Assembly: GCA_027625915.1 (NCBI GenBank)
Contig: JANTQA010000045.1
Coordinates: 3,534,001-3,598,000 of the forward strand
DNA: 64,000 nt
DNA from: Anaeramoeba flamelloides
Lineage: Eukaryota; Metamonada; Anaeramoebidae
Reading direction: 5' to 3'
The notes beneath the pieces are model-generated. The model ran no database searches, was not told the origin of the DNA, and was given only the letters and a program-made list of their open reading frames with translations. Shown in pieces: positions 13,096 to 23,851 of this stretch. The first letter of the stretch is position 1. Each line of letters starts with the position of its first letter. The translations under genes were made by a program, and so were the position numbers.

Positions 13096-13467
13096 AAACT
13101 CTTTTTCAAAAATTGTGACTCACCTGAAATAATAAATTGAAAAAAAAACAATTATCCTTTAGTATTCAAGAACAATTAATCACTAAATATGATTTGTAAT
13201 TCACTTTTAAGTCATTCTAAATCTATAAAAGCCTGATATATTAAAAATTAAAAAAAATAAAACCTAAAATTAAAAAAAAAGTGAGTCACAATTTTAGAAA
13301 TGAGCATTACCCATTTTTTATTACTGAACTTTCACTGAAAAAAAGTTGAACAACAATATTTTTTATGAATAATTAAATCCATTTTCAAAGACCTTACATA
13401 GTATAAATTTTGTTAGTGATTATTTGTCTTTTCGAAGATCTCTTTTTTTTTTCCACATGATCTTTTG

Positions 13468-13533
<66 letters not shown>

Positions 13534-13740
13534 AAAATTTTTCAAAAACAAAGAAAAAGAAAAACAAAAGAAAAACAAATAAAAAAACAAAAATTTGAAA
13601 AAGCAAAACTAAAATTTGAAAAATTAGAAAAAATGATTCTGATCCAAAAATTTGAAAATATTTTTTGTTAAGAATACTGGAATAAACCCTCAAAATAACT
13701 CCCATTAACATTATAAAGTGAGTCAAAATTTATGAAAAAT
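13096..13740. repeat. Dispersed repeat R, copy 1 (GTGACTCAC ends, poly-A core)
   Basis: It starts with a 200-bp unit bounded by inverted ATTGTGACTCAC / GTGAGTCACAAT (13106-13300) and continues with a roughly 420-bp unit beginning near ACTGAACTTTCACTG and ending near AAAGTGAGTCAAAATT. The second unit recurs at 61440-61860, and the whole structure recurs, split by two insertions, at 47285-50165. The core contains a long oligo-A run, here 64 nt. The inverted GTGACTCAC-like ends suggest a decayed TIR element; class unknown. Confidence 0.7.
13468..13531. repeat. Poly-A tract, 64 nt
   Basis: An uninterrupted run of 64 A lies inside dispersed repeat R. It is followed by A-rich sequence with scattered G. 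The other R copies have shorter, interrupted versions, so this run has expanded locally. Confidence 0.95.
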
Positions 13741-13829
13741 AGTTTAGATGTTAAACCTTTTTATTTTTGTTTTGGGTTGATCCTTTTGTAAATTACATTA
13801 ATTTTTAATTATTATTTAAAGCCCTAGTA

Positions 13830-14190
13830 CACAACACGATCAAGAAAATTATTTTTTGAAAAATGTTATCAAATATTTAGTAATTTTATTCTTTTTAATA
13901 ACTGCAATTATTATAAAGACGATTCAATAATAAAAGATCTTTGATCAAAAAATATTTTTAAAGATATTTTTCAATTTGGGTTGATAAATCCAGATTTCCA
14001 GGTTCTATTTAGATTTTTTCAAAATTAATAGTAAAAAAATTGAAATTTTTTTTCTTCCAGAAAAGATGTAATTTTATTATCATTCAAAAGTATTTTAAAC
14101 ATGATGAACACCTATCAAATAAGGAATCAATTATTTGGACTATTAAAGAATTATTTGTTCTTTCAAATTGGAAAAAATATTCGTTTTTTT
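13830..14190 (+). repeat. Dispersed repeat D, copy 1
   Basis: About 350 bp containing AAAAGATCTTTGATCAAAA, then AAAAGTATTTTAAACATG and TTATTTGGACTATTAAAG. It matches, in reverse orientation and with scattered differences, 33595-34640 once the 688-bp insertion there is removed. In both places ATTGGAAAAAATATT is followed (here) or preceded (there) by short hairpin elements. No coding content. Confidence 0.65.
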
Positions 14191-14199
14191 GATTTTCCG

Positions 14200-14950
14200 T
14201 TATGTTTTCATGAGTTTTCTATTTATTTGTGAAGTGTTCTAGGTTTTTTTTACTTTAGAAATAAACCGAAAATTTATTAAAATTTTCTGTTTATTTCAAA
14301 AAGTAAAAAAAACTGAACGAAAATCTAGTGATTTTCTAAATACATATAAAACTCAAAAAAACCTAACGAAAATCGATAGATTTTATAAATAAACTAAGAA
14401 ACCTCAAGAAAACCTAGGACACTTTTCGTTCAGTTTTTTATAATTTAAAAAAAAAACAGAAAATTAAATAAATTTTCGGTTTATTCCAAAAAGTAAAAAA
14501 AAAAAAAAAAAATGCCGTTGGTTGTCCAGAATTAAAAAGAATAAAGTAAAATCAAATATATTTTACTTTATTCTTTTAAATTCTGGAAAACCTAGGCACT
14601 TGACTTACACTTTTTGGTAGATTTTCCAGAATTCAAAAGAATACAGTGAAATTTTTGATTTTACTCAATTCTTTTGAATTCTGGAAAACCGCCATTATCT
14701 TTTCTTTAGTTTTCTGTTTATTCGTGAAATCAAAAGATTTTCGTTAGGTTTTTTTTAATTTTTTATGTATTTAGAAAATCACTAGATTTTCGTTAAGTTT
14801 TTTTTACTTTTTGAAATAAACAGAAAATTTTAATAAATATTTGGTTTATTCCAAAAAGTTTAAACAACCTAGAAAACTTCACAAATAAAATAGAAACCCT
14901 CAAAAAAAAATCTAGAACACTTCAGAAATAAAATAGTAAACCTCAAGAAA
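14200..14950. repeat. Hairpin array 1 (at least five ~70-bp palindromes)
   Basis: A chain of short palindromes of two main types. Type B has arms reading TTTACTTTTTGAAATAAAC (14241-14313, a degenerate unit near 14430-14505, and 14795-14870). Type A has arms reading TTCCAGAATTCAAAAG (14521-14594 and 14622-14690). Between them lie shorter segments such as CGAAAATCTAGTGATTTTC. Junctions carry CCTAACGA or CCTAGGCAC. Each palindrome would fold into a long stem with almost no loop. Related units occur at 22.7-23.1, 33.4-33.6 and 51.1-52.4 kb. Confidence 0.75.
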
Positions 14951-14956
14951 ACCTAG

Positions 14957-14990
14957 GCACTCTAAAGCACTCTGCAGTACTCTGCGACAC
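14957..14990. repeat. 10-bp direct repeats GCACTCTRMA beside hairpin array 1
   Basis: Three successive units read GCACTCTAAA, GCACTCTGCA, GTACTCTGCG and then CACAC-like sequence. The block directly follows the CCTAG at the end of the hairpin array. The same decamer type follows the arrays at 51.5 and 52.37 kb. Confidence 0.7.
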
Positions 14991-15009
14991 GAATGTTTGT
15001 TTATAATAT

Positions 15010-15180
15010 AGTCAATTCCACTTTTAAGGCACAAAATTCAACGAAATTTAAGGCACGATAAAAATCTCGAATTAAGAAACAAAATTCAGATTCAAGGAAA
15101 ATAATTTGTTTAAAAAAAAATTCCGAAATTTTGTGCCTTAATTTGAGATTTTTTTTGTGCCTTAAATTTGAAACTGAATG
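15010..15180. mobile_element. CAGT-family MITE, copy 1 (diverged)
   Basis: A palindromic element of 171 bp bordered by TA on both sides, with terminal AGTCAATTCCACTTTTAAGG and its near complement. It carries the family's internal TTAAGGCAC subrepeats. A CAGT terminus plus TA duplication is the Tc1/mariner signature, so this is probably a mariner-mobilised MITE. It lies between the decamer repeats and LINE debris. Confidence 0.8.
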
Positions 15181-15182
15181 TA

Positions 15183-15545
15183 TAATTATACCTTATAATT
15201 TTTAAATATTTCTGGCTTTTCCTTCCAGAACGATTTATTATTAAGTTTTCTCTAAATTGGTTTAGGTTCACATTACGTAATTATAAACTTTCTTCTTTCC
15301 AATTAATATTTTTGTTATCTCTTTTTTTGTAAATTTTATATTTTTTGATATGTGTTCAAAATCAAGAATTTTCAATTTATTTTTGACTTTATATCTTCTT
15401 TTATAAATTATAATTCTGACTTAGTCTATTTTTGTCTCAGTTTTATAAATTATTCTGGGGGGTGTGGGTTAATTTTTATAGAATTTTATAACTTTTTTTG
15501 TTTTTCTTCAAACATCTATCGGGTTGAAATATTTAAAAGTTAAAT
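15183..15545 (-). pseudogene. LINE ORF2 fragment, C-terminal connection region
   Basis: Read on the minus strand, this gives INPHPPE-FIKLRQK followed by IINRSGRKSQKYLKII. These align with INPHSPRLIYKTEAKIDLARI and SWKVQNYLKII in the better copy at 22505-23645. Stops and shifts are frequent. Apparent plus-strand frames here are shadows. It is a decayed LINE copy missing both ends. Confidence 0.65.
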
Positions 15546-15554
15546 ATAAAATTA

Positions 15555-15890
15555 AACCAAATTCCAAAATTTTGGACAAAATTTAAAAAGTTGAAAGAAT
15601 AACAATACTAGACTTTAAATTCAATTTGGAAATAATTTTGATATTACAAACTATTACATTTTTTATCAATTTTGTTATGTTTTCATTTCCCTTTTTTCCA
15701 GTAACGTAATCTTTTTCGTTAGATCTGGAATTATTTGTTCGATCGGTTGATAGAAGGTTAGATGTTGAGTTTGTTAAATTGGAAAATACGATACAATTGG
15801 TAGGTGGTATCTTATTTTTTGATCGATCAATAATTGTTCGTTGAAATTTCAAAAAATTTACCAATACATTTTATGATCTCGCTCGTTTTA
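15555..15890 (-). repeat. Dispersed repeat shared with 52560-52820
   Basis: It holds GATCGATCAATA followed by a CCAATACATTTT segment, and the same order of blocks is found at about 52690-52800. In both places it lies just upstream (LINE orientation, minus) of LINE-like debris. A 93-codon minus frame (15583-15864) runs through it; its Asn/Ser/Thr-rich sequence was not recognised and may be part of the same element. Confidence 0.45.
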
Positions 15891-16076
15891 ATTATTTTGG
15901 ACACACAAGTTTTTTATTTTGAGTTTTATATTTTTTTTTTTTTTTGGATCAAAATGATTACTTATAAAAACATTCGAACGATGATAACTTAAATTATTTT
16001 ATATTATGTTTGGAAAAATCGAATAAATTGGGGTTTATTTTGCATATTTTTGATTTGCGGGTGTGTCCAAATATTT
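15891..16076. mobile_element. Small foldback element with TTTGGACACAC ends
   Basis: The inverted ends ATTATTTTGGACACAC (15891-15906) and GTGTGTCCAAATATT (near 16061-16075) enclose about 155 bp without coding content. The arms diverge after about 16 bp. It is a MITE-like element with a single intact copy in this window. Confidence 0.45.
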
Positions 16077-16329
16077 ATATTGGGGTATACATATCTATAG
16101 AATTATTGAATAATGTATATTTCTTTAAAGATTTATATTTTACCACATTAGCTAAGTTTTGCTATTAGTTACAGTTTTTTAATAAAATTGTCTTTTTCAT
16201 TTTTGAAGTTTTTTTTATAGTTATTTCTCTTTTTCAAGCTTAATTATTTCATATTTTATTTCAAATAATAGGTTTGATTTTAGGGTTTTATCAGTATTTA
16301 GATTCATCCCAAATTCTTGGATAATGTTA

Positions 16330-17930
16330 TATATTAATTATCAACTTACTCTATATTTCTTTAATAGACCCTTCCATTATTAAAAGAAATCATCTACAAA
16401 AATTGGAACAATATGAACTAAATCTTTTTTTTTTTGCAACTAAAAATGGCTAATAAATCCAACCATTAAATCTAAAGAGGTACTCATTGATAAGCTCTTA
16501 TACTTTCTTTAATATAATATTTTTATATCTAAATTTTGATTTTTTCATTTTTAATATATTTGTTGAGAGAATAGTATAGTGAACCAATGTATGACTAATC
16601 ATTTCAAAAAATTTTTAATATCAATTGTAACTAGAAAAAATTCAATATTTTTATATTTATTTTTGGGTTTTTTCAAGTTCAATAATAAATTTTGAATAGC
16701 TGTTCTGACATCGAATTTTTGATTAAAAAAACCAAATTACAAATCTAAAACTACATACCAAGAGTCTTCTATCCCTTTCTAAATAAATTTTTAAAAAAAA
16801 TATAAACTTTTATTTATTGAGATTAGTCGATAATTTAAAGGGATTTTTTCATTCCCAGTCATATTTAGGAACAAATTAAAATATTTCTTTCTTGAATAAA
16901 TTTAATTATTTGTTCATTTGAGTTATGAATTCAATGTAAAAATATTTTTAAACATTTTTTAAAAAAACTTAGATATTCTTTTACTTTTTTTTTTGGGTTC
17001 TAATTTTTCAAAGTTGTATTTTATCAAAATCTTTTACATGTTTATTAAGTTGATATTTTATTAAATCATAAATGTTTTCTAAAGTAAAATATCTTTTATA
17101 TCCTTTGGTTTTAAATCTTCAATTTTTTTTAAAATAATAATCTTTAATTCGTCTTTTTATTTTTATTTCCAGTTTTTTGCTAATTTCTCTACAATAATCA
17201 AAATAAGTTTTAATAAATATTTATTATTGTAAATAATTTTTCTTGTAAGATTTTCTGATTTTATTTAATAATTTCCAATATTTTTGATTAAATTCAAATT
17301 CAATATTAATTTTCTTTATTAATTTATCCCATTTTTTATTATTATTTTTTTGTGAGTTTTACAAGTTAATTTATTATCCAGAAATAATTTTTTGATTATA
17401 TTAAATAATTCTTCATTTTCAATCTTAATTTTATCAAAAATTCTTTCTTTTAGTAAAAATTGTTTTGTAATGTGTTTTTATTTACTATTTTATTATTAAG
17501 AAATTCATTGAATTTTCTTTGAGATAAATAAGGTGTTTTATGGAGATATTTTTTTTCTAATTTCGCACTTGAAAATTATAAATATTTTATTTCTTATTGT
17601 ATTCTGTTCACTTAATTTATTGTGTATACCTTTCGTTTTTTTTGTTAGTAATATTTGATTTTTTGTTACTAAAAAATCAGCATTGTTATTTTTACAACTT
17701 GGTTTATTATACTCTCACTACTGAGAATTTTTCCTTAATGATTTTTTGTATTTCATGTTTATTTAAATTAAAAAATTGACCAATTATAACATCAAGAAAT
17801 TGATAACGAGTTGAAATTTTATATATATATTTTTTTTTAAAATCTGAAAATGTTTTACTTCGTCTATAAACATTAATAATAATTGAATCACATAAATGAA
17901 TTCCCATAAAAGCTCTATTCATTATTAATA
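16330..17930 (-). pseudogene. LINE reverse transcriptase fragment
   Basis: On the minus strand, with many stops and frame changes, one reads KIKIENEELFNIIKKLF, INIEFEFNQKYWKLL, FDVRTAIQNLL, then FLVTIDIKKFFEMISH and, near the low-coordinate end, a FVDDFLLIMEG box. This is the order of an RT fingers-palm region; the catalytic YxDD box survives as FVDD. The part at 17707-17922 is open for 71 codons (MNRAFMGIHLCDSII) and may be the region between endonuclease and RT. FDVRTAIQNLL matches GTRIAVLNLL in the insertion at 47433-48954, so the family is the same. It is an old, non-functional copy. Confidence 0.7.
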
Positions 17931-18186
17931 TTTATTTAATAAAACCGATTAATAAATTTTTATAAATTATCATTATTCAATTTTTATTATTTAGTTTTCA
18001 GTAAGATTTTAAAATAATTGAATTATAAATTATAAAAAATGGTTTTTTTGGGATTTTTGATTCTTGAAATTAAAAATGTTTAGTTGTCAGATATACTTTG
18101 AGAAGTTTTCAATAGTTTTCCATTTTTGTTATCTCAAAAATTTGGTTTGGTATTATATTTTATATTTGAAAAATAATTTTAATTAA

Positions 18187-19650
18187 TAGAGGTTTTGATG
18201 ATAACATATAGTTTGACCAGAATAACAATAAAATCGTGATAAAATTAAAAAAAATTGTGATTAGTCCAACTTTATCACGAAAAAATCATAAAATATCGAT
18301 ATTGCTTATTGTCTTGATATTCACATTATCATGATAAAATGAAGAAAATTATTTTTTTGAAATTACCTTAAAAAAAAAACTCTTGGCTTTTACAAATATC
18401 TTGACTTTTATAACGCTTTGGGACTTTAAAATGTTTGAAAGTGTTTGTAGGGGTTTTGAATTGTCTCCAACTGTTTGAAAGATTTGAAAGAGAGAAAACT
18501 TTTATAAACGGAATGAGATTTGTTTGTTAGGAAAAAAAAAATGTTTTTTATTCATTTTTTTTTTTTTTGAAGGAACGAATCTCTATTAAATTTTTTTAAC
18601 TAATTTTAATAGAGATTAAGGAATTTTTTACCAATTACATAGATTGAAAAACCCAGTTTATTTTCAATATTAAATATATTTCTAGTTCAGGAATCCTTAT
18701 TTAAAAAATAGTCAAAAAAAAGCACATTAGAGACTTGTCACTTAACCAAATATAAAATCTCAAACAAATTTTCTGATCTTCCTAATAATGAATCCTTTCA
18801 GCAATATTTTTGAATATAAAATAGATGTGTTTTCTTAAAACGGGGTTGTTATCTTGACAATTTTAAATAACCCAAAAGAATAAAGAGGAATTTCACTTCT
18901 TATTGGTGATCGATCAAACAAAAACCTCTAAGCTTTAATTGTGTTTTTTGTCCAATACAAAGATAGCAGAAGAAGACGAAGAAGTCTAACAATTGTACAA
19001 AAAATCTTAATAATTGGTGATTAATGTGATTTGGTTGTTGTGAAAGCTTTTGAAAAGTTATCCAACTCCTTTATACTTTCATCGAATATTGTAAATGTTT
19101 TCACCCAATTACACATTCTTTCAAGATCAAGTGAAGGGTAGGTTGTTTTTGAAGCTCTTTTATTCAACGCAATTTATAACACCGCGGTTGACTGAGAAAA
19201 TCTTTATTTCTCTTTAGTTATTATTGCTGTTGTTGATCTAAAAGGATCAATAAGTTTGTCAATCAAATCAAAATAAAATACAATGAAAACCTCTGATCTG
19301 ATCCTTGATCAATCAAGTATCTTTTTTGTTGTTTTTTCAAAAGAATAACTTTTTTTAACAGGATCTGGCTTTTTGATCAACAAAAAAAATTTTTCTTTTT
19401 AAAAATATTGCTCAAGTAGCCCAAAAATCCATCAACTATTATATCGTGATTGCTTTTTAATCTCGATATTTTGACATTTGTCACGATTTTTTCATAATTT
19501 CGCAATTTGTTATAAAATCGTAATAATAATGAATATTAATGTGATAATATTGAATATCGCGATTTTCTAAAATATCGTGATTTGATAGAAATTATTGCCA
19601 TTTTTGTAACTTTATCATCAATTAAGCATGATATCATCAAAATCCCTAAT
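18187..19650. mobile_element. 1.46-kb TIR element with CGTGAT-rich ends
   Basis: The outer ends read GGTTTTGATGATAACATA (18191) and, inverted, TGATATCATCAAAATCC (to 19645). Inside both ends are several ATCGTGAT / ATATCGTGAT / ATCACGA motifs in mixed orientation, likely transposase-binding subrepeats. The middle has no frame of useful length, so it is non-autonomous. The left 350 bp recurs in diverged form at 50168-50530. The superfamily is uncertain because no clear target duplication could be fixed. Confidence 0.6.
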
Positions 19651-20271
19651 ATTTTTAAGATCGAAATTTAAATGAAAAAATGATTGGTCCAAACATAAAT
19701 CAACAAAGAATGATCTGATTCTTATTAAAAATTAATAAACACTGAAATTGTTTACTGCTGAAATACTATTCTTCAGATATATAAACTTACTCGAAATTTT
19801 AAAAGGAATAATATTGTTTCAATCAAAACATAACTAAAAAAATAGGTTATTTTTCTCTCGAAAAAAAAAATAGTGAAAAAATATAAAAAATGATGCAATA
19901 TTTCAGATCAAAACCACTTACTATATTTGATAAGCAATCTTAAGGTAGTTCATTTTTTATTTTACTTTTTGTAAAATATTTTGAATTTCAAAGCCTTAAT
20001 TTTGAACTATTGTCCAACTATTGAAAATAATTTAGCAGTGGATAATTAAAAAACAATAAAATATATTTAAATTATTATATTATTCATGGTATGTTTATTG
20101 ATAGTAAGAGCTAAAGTGAAAATAAGTTCAAAGTTAATGATTATCAGTTGATTATCAATTAATGCTTAAATTGTGGTTCAATCAATCTATCAACCAAATT
20201 TCTACAAAATAAAATTTAATTGATTGATTCAAAAAGAAAGTTTAAAAATTAGATTAATAAAAAAAATTAAA

Positions 20272-22003
20272 TTAAAAGACAATAAATAAAACAAGGAACA
20301 TCAATAAGGAACAGAATTTCATTAATGAAGCTCCACTTTTATCGTCCTCGATAATGACAAATTTAAATGTTTGTTGATTTGAGGGGAATAAGTCTTCACA
20401 TTCTGTACCTATATCTTCAGTTGCTACGATCAAGATGGTTTCTTCACCCTTTTCATCAGGAGTTGTACTAGAAAGGATAAATTTACTTGAATCAAATTCC
20501 ATCCAATCAGGTAAATCTGAACCATCTTCGAGTGTGACTTTATAAGAAAGGGTTCCTTTTTGGCCTGGGGTAAATGCAGCACTTAAATCTAATTCAAAAT
20601 CTGTGTCAAGAACGACTTCTTCCTCATCAATTTTGTTGGCAGTTGGTTCGTCAATTCTCCAATAAATTTGATATTCTTCTAAGCCTATTGCTTCCTCACC
20701 CTCGTCAAGAATAAAGAAATCAATTTTATTTGTATCCATGAAACAAGCCATTGCAAGGGGCATAGTAGCATTCTAGGTAACTATATTTTCGTCTGTAAGA
20801 GCAATGAAACCGTCTTTTTCTTCATTCAACTCATAAACACGATAGTAGCAAGGTAAACCTTCTCCTTCTCCTTTTAAATTTGGTTTTGATCTTAATCCTC
20901 TCTTTGCCGCTCTTTTAGTGTCCGTGGCTTCCAACAGATCACCTGATTCTATACAATAGGGGACAGCAAATTTTGATTCTCCAAGAGAAGGTAATGAGTC
21001 GAAATGAATATTTTCAACATTCTGATCTTCGTGGACAAGTGCAGAGTCTCCAATCAATGTAACCTTGCTATCACTTGAACCATCGACTACGTGAAGATAG
21101 ATGCTTTCGGTTTCATTTTGGTAATTAGATTCATATTCTACAACATAGATTTGATCTTCCAAAAGAAGAGTAGTTTGTCACCAACCTTCTTTTCCATCTT
21201 CTGAAAAAATGACTAGATCACTCCAGATTTGAGTATATGTTCCATCAAATTCAGAAACATCATATAAAAATCCAAAAACCTCGGATTTGTCGTTGGTCTC
21301 ATCATAAGTTGATGCGGCAACAAATACTTTTTCATTTGGTCCATCACAAGAGATCCCTGTAACTTCAGTGAAAATAATATCATCATTTGGATTCTTGACT
21401 TCAAAAACTTCACCTATAAGAGTAGGTGTTGCTGAGAATTCCCCTAAATCGATCATTTGAACAGCTGAGATACTAACGTCATCAGCATAAAAAGAAACAA
21501 CTAATTGTTCAGTATCTTCACACCAACTTGGCCGACCATAATATTTTGACATGGGGTCTTCTCCATTTTTCCATTTCTTTTGAAATTTCAACTCTGTCAC
21601 CAATCAATTCAATATCTGCATCAGCCTGGGCGAGAAGCAATTGCCCAGCAATACCATCTGAAGATTCTCAATCTAAATTTTCGGCCAGATAAGTCATATA
21701 AAAATAATGCCCTCCAACTCTCTCAAGAATTATTTCGTAGACATACCTTGTTTCATTCCAATCACAAGTACAACAAGTTGGATCTCCAATTAACCCTTCT
21801 GGACCCATGGCTTGGACATATATTTTTTTATCTTCATTGGTTACATAGGCTATTGCTCTTAAACCGTCCTCTAAATAAACCACAGAATCAGTTAGCCATG
21901 CATCCCACAAATCTAGATCATGATATTCATGTTCTGAGATACATTGATCAGAACAAGAAATCAAAGTGAAAACTTTTTTATTTTGGACAATTTTTTTTTG
22001 CAA
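20272..22003 (-). pseudogene. Decayed GPI-anchored surface protein gene with cadherin-like (CADG) domain
   Basis: Four minus-strand blocks read as one protein of about 575 residues. Block 1 (22003-21668) has Cys-rich SCSDQCISEHEYHDLD and TCCTCDWNETRYVYE. Block 2 (21603-21178) and block 3 (21162-20773) are acidic, beta-rich sequence. Block 4 (20763-20272) has a CADG-type fold (LSYKVTLEDGSDLPDWMEFD) and ends with SGAS plus a hydrophobic tail LLMFLVLFIVF, a GPI-attachment signal. In-frame stops are at 21668-21670 (TGA), 21178-21180 (TGA) and 20773-20775 (TAG), with one frameshift near 21560-21600. No ATG or signal peptide is visible, so the 5' end is lost or lies on another exon. Codon use is less AT-biased than in VPS13. 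The sparse damage implies recent loss. Introns or readthrough are less likely: only one very short GT...AG (30 nt) would remove any of the stops. Confidence 0.75.
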
Positions 22004-22037
22004 TAGGATTCAAAAATAAAATAAAATTAAAGTATAA

Positions 22038-22140
22038 TTTTTAAAAAAAAAAAAAAAAAGTTAACAACAAGATAAATAAATATATATCAAAATATTGAGG
22101 AAAAAAAAAAAAAAAAAAAAAAAAAATTAAAAAAAAAAAA
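22038..22140. repeat. Clustered poly-A tracts
   Basis: Three A runs (about 19, 26 and 10 nt) separated by short AT-rich sequence lie just upstream of the decayed surface-protein gene. No other content. Confidence 0.8.
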
Positions 22141-22740
22141 TTTAAAACAAACTTAAAAAGAGATTGAGTAATATTAAAATTTTCATATTTTTAATATTAT
22201 ATTGCGAAATAACAAATAACAAAAAGTTAAAAAAAATGAATTGAAATTTGTTCATTTTGATTTTAAAACAAATTCAACACACATCAAAGGAATGAAACTC
22301 CCGTTGGAAGGATTGCATTTTGTGAACTCATTTTGTGTGGGTTAGTGATATATAACACAGTTTTTTCCAAATAAAAAATATTTTGATAATTGTATTCATT
22401 TTGCAAAAAATAAGGAAAAATCAAAACTTGGTGTACAATTAAATTTGGAATTTATTTTTGATTTTGAAAAATTAAATTTAACATTTTTTTTTTTTTATTG
22501 TAATTTAAGTGAGGAGTTTAGAATTCCTCTTGTTTGCCCGAATTCCTAAACTTGAATTTAGAAATCGTATAATAGATTCAAACATAGTATTATTATCTAC
22601 GAAAGCTAATAAAGATATTGAATCTTGTTTATTAATAATATTATAAATATTATTATTATTTAAAATAAGTGAAAAATTATTTTTTTCTAATTCAGAAATC
22701 CAGATTTTCGGTTTATTTTCATAGGCTGGGCAGTCGTTAG

Positions 22741-22810
22741 GTTTTCCAGAATTCAAAAGATAAGAGTAAAATCAAAGATTTTACACAATTCTTTTGAATC
22801 CTGGAAAACC
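22741..22810. mobile_element. Type-A hairpin inserted in LINE
   Basis: A 70-bp palindrome with arms GGTTTTCCAGAATTCAAAAG and complement, flanked by TCGTTA on the left and TAGACACGA on the right. It splits the Cys-Pro-Ala-Tyr motif of the LINE. The corresponding empty site at 48699-48730 reads straight through. Confidence 0.75.
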
Positions 22811-22998
22811 TAGACACGATCACAGAGAAAATGATCCAAATCTTCAATGATATCCAAATCTTTATTTATTTTACACAATTGACAAAATTGTGATTTATTT
22901 TTGTTCATAAAATAAGAATATCTATTAAGATAATTTGTATAATTTCTTAACTTTAGAATAGAAGTTGAACCCTTCCATTTTAAATATTTTTTGTCGTT

Positions 22999-23073
22999 AG
23001 GTTTTTTTTAATTTAAGAAATAAACAGAAAATTTTTTAAATTTTCGGTTTATTTCTTAAATTAAAAAAAACCT
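22999..23073. mobile_element. Type-B hairpin inserted in LINE
   Basis: A palindrome of about 75 bp: AGGTTTTTTTTAATTTAAG, a stem containing AAATAAACAGAAAA, and the inverse. It is flanked by TCGTT and by ATATAC. The LINE copy at 48530-48550 has the uninterrupted site, whereas the copy at 51.9 kb carries a hairpin at the same position. Confidence 0.75.
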
Positions 23074-23653
23074 ATATACAACTGTTTGTTAATATTTCCC
23101 TGTATCAAAATTATTTTCAAATAATTTTGTACTTTCCAACTTGGACTATTTTTTAATTTGTTAATTCTATAAACTTCGAGTTCAGATTCTAATTCTTTTA
23201 AATTTCTTGCTTTCCAATTAATGTTTTCTGTTTCTTTTTCTCTGAAGGGGAGAAGATTTATTAATTTATCAAATCCCAAAATTTTTAATTTTTGAATTAA
23301 TTTGAATTTTCTTTTGTAAATTGTGATTCTTGCCAAATCAATTTTTGCTTCAGTTTTATAGATAAGTCTTGGGGAATGTGGGTTTATTAATAAATTTTTT
23401 TTTATTTTCTTATTAATCCAAATATCAATTTTTTGGAAATCGGATTCTGTAAAGTCAAATATCTCCAACCCATATAATAATTGACTATGTAAAACGGCTT
23501 TAAAGAATTGAATTTTTAACCCATTAGAAAAATTCCTTTCTTTAAAAATATGTAGAATTTTTTCAAAATTATTATTGACCTTTTCAAAGTTAAATTTTAG
23601 ATGAGTTTTTTTGTCTAACCAAATACCAAGATATAAAATTTCTTTTGGTATTA

Positions 23654-23851
23654 CAGTCAGTTTCACTTTTAAGGCACAAACTTTCAACGATATTTTAGGC
23701 ACAATAAAAATCTCAAATTAAAGCACAAAATTCAAATTCTAGTAAAAATAAATTGTAAAATAAAAAATTCCAAATTTTGTGCCTTAATTTGAGATTTTTA
23801 TTGTGCCTTAAATTTCGTTGAAAGTTTGTGCCTTAAAAGTGAAACTGACTG
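23654..23851. mobile_element. CAGT-family MITE, copy 2
   Basis: A 198-bp element with near-perfect palindromic arms, ends CAGTCAGTTTCAC and GTGAAACTGACTG, bordered by TA on both sides. Each arm contains three TTAAGGCACA-type subrepeats about 25 bp apart. No coding content. It abuts the truncated upstream edge of the LINE ORF2 piece. Confidence 0.9.

Larger units (their letters stand above)
22505..23645 (-). pseudogene. LINE ORF2 C-terminal third, interrupted by two hairpins
   Basis: The best-preserved ORF2 tail in the window. From 23645 downwards it reads IPKEILYLGIWLDKKTHLKF, then GLKIQFFKAVLHSQLLYGLEIF and SPRLIYKTEAKIDLARI, the RT thumb/connection region, and ends with a C..C ... H ... 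CPAYENKPKIW zinc-type motif. It is cut by a type-B hairpin at 22999-23073 and a type-A hairpin at 22741-22810. Both are absent from the copy at 47433-48954, so they are later insertions. Fingers and palm are missing: the upstream side ends at a MITE (23654-23851). There is a clear open frame of 213 codons, so decay is modest. Confidence 0.85.

Noticed and set aside
13394-13726. Poly-Phe and poly-Lys frames around the A64 run
   Set aside because: They are homopolymer artefacts inside a dispersed repeat; the other copies break the frames.
14200-14950. CRISPR-like array
   Set aside because: The units are palindromes of two sequences with no uniform repeat-spacer spacing, in a eukaryotic genome.
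21150-21182. A 30-nt GT...AG intron removing one in-frame stop of the surface-protein gene
   Set aside because: The introns in adenylate kinase are 109 and 312 bp, and the other stops and the frameshift have no such explanation.
20760-21185. Stop readthrough or a reassigned stop codon in the surface-protein gene
   Set aside because: Both TGA and TAG occur in frame together with a frameshift, while VPS13 has none in over 3400 codons; decay of the gene is simpler.
22737-22815. Helitron 3' end (hairpin followed by CTAG)
   Set aside because: The stem is about 35 bp, far longer than a Helitron terminator; CCTAG is followed by ACAC, and a hairpin-plus-CTRR end without any TC-type 5' end is not enough.
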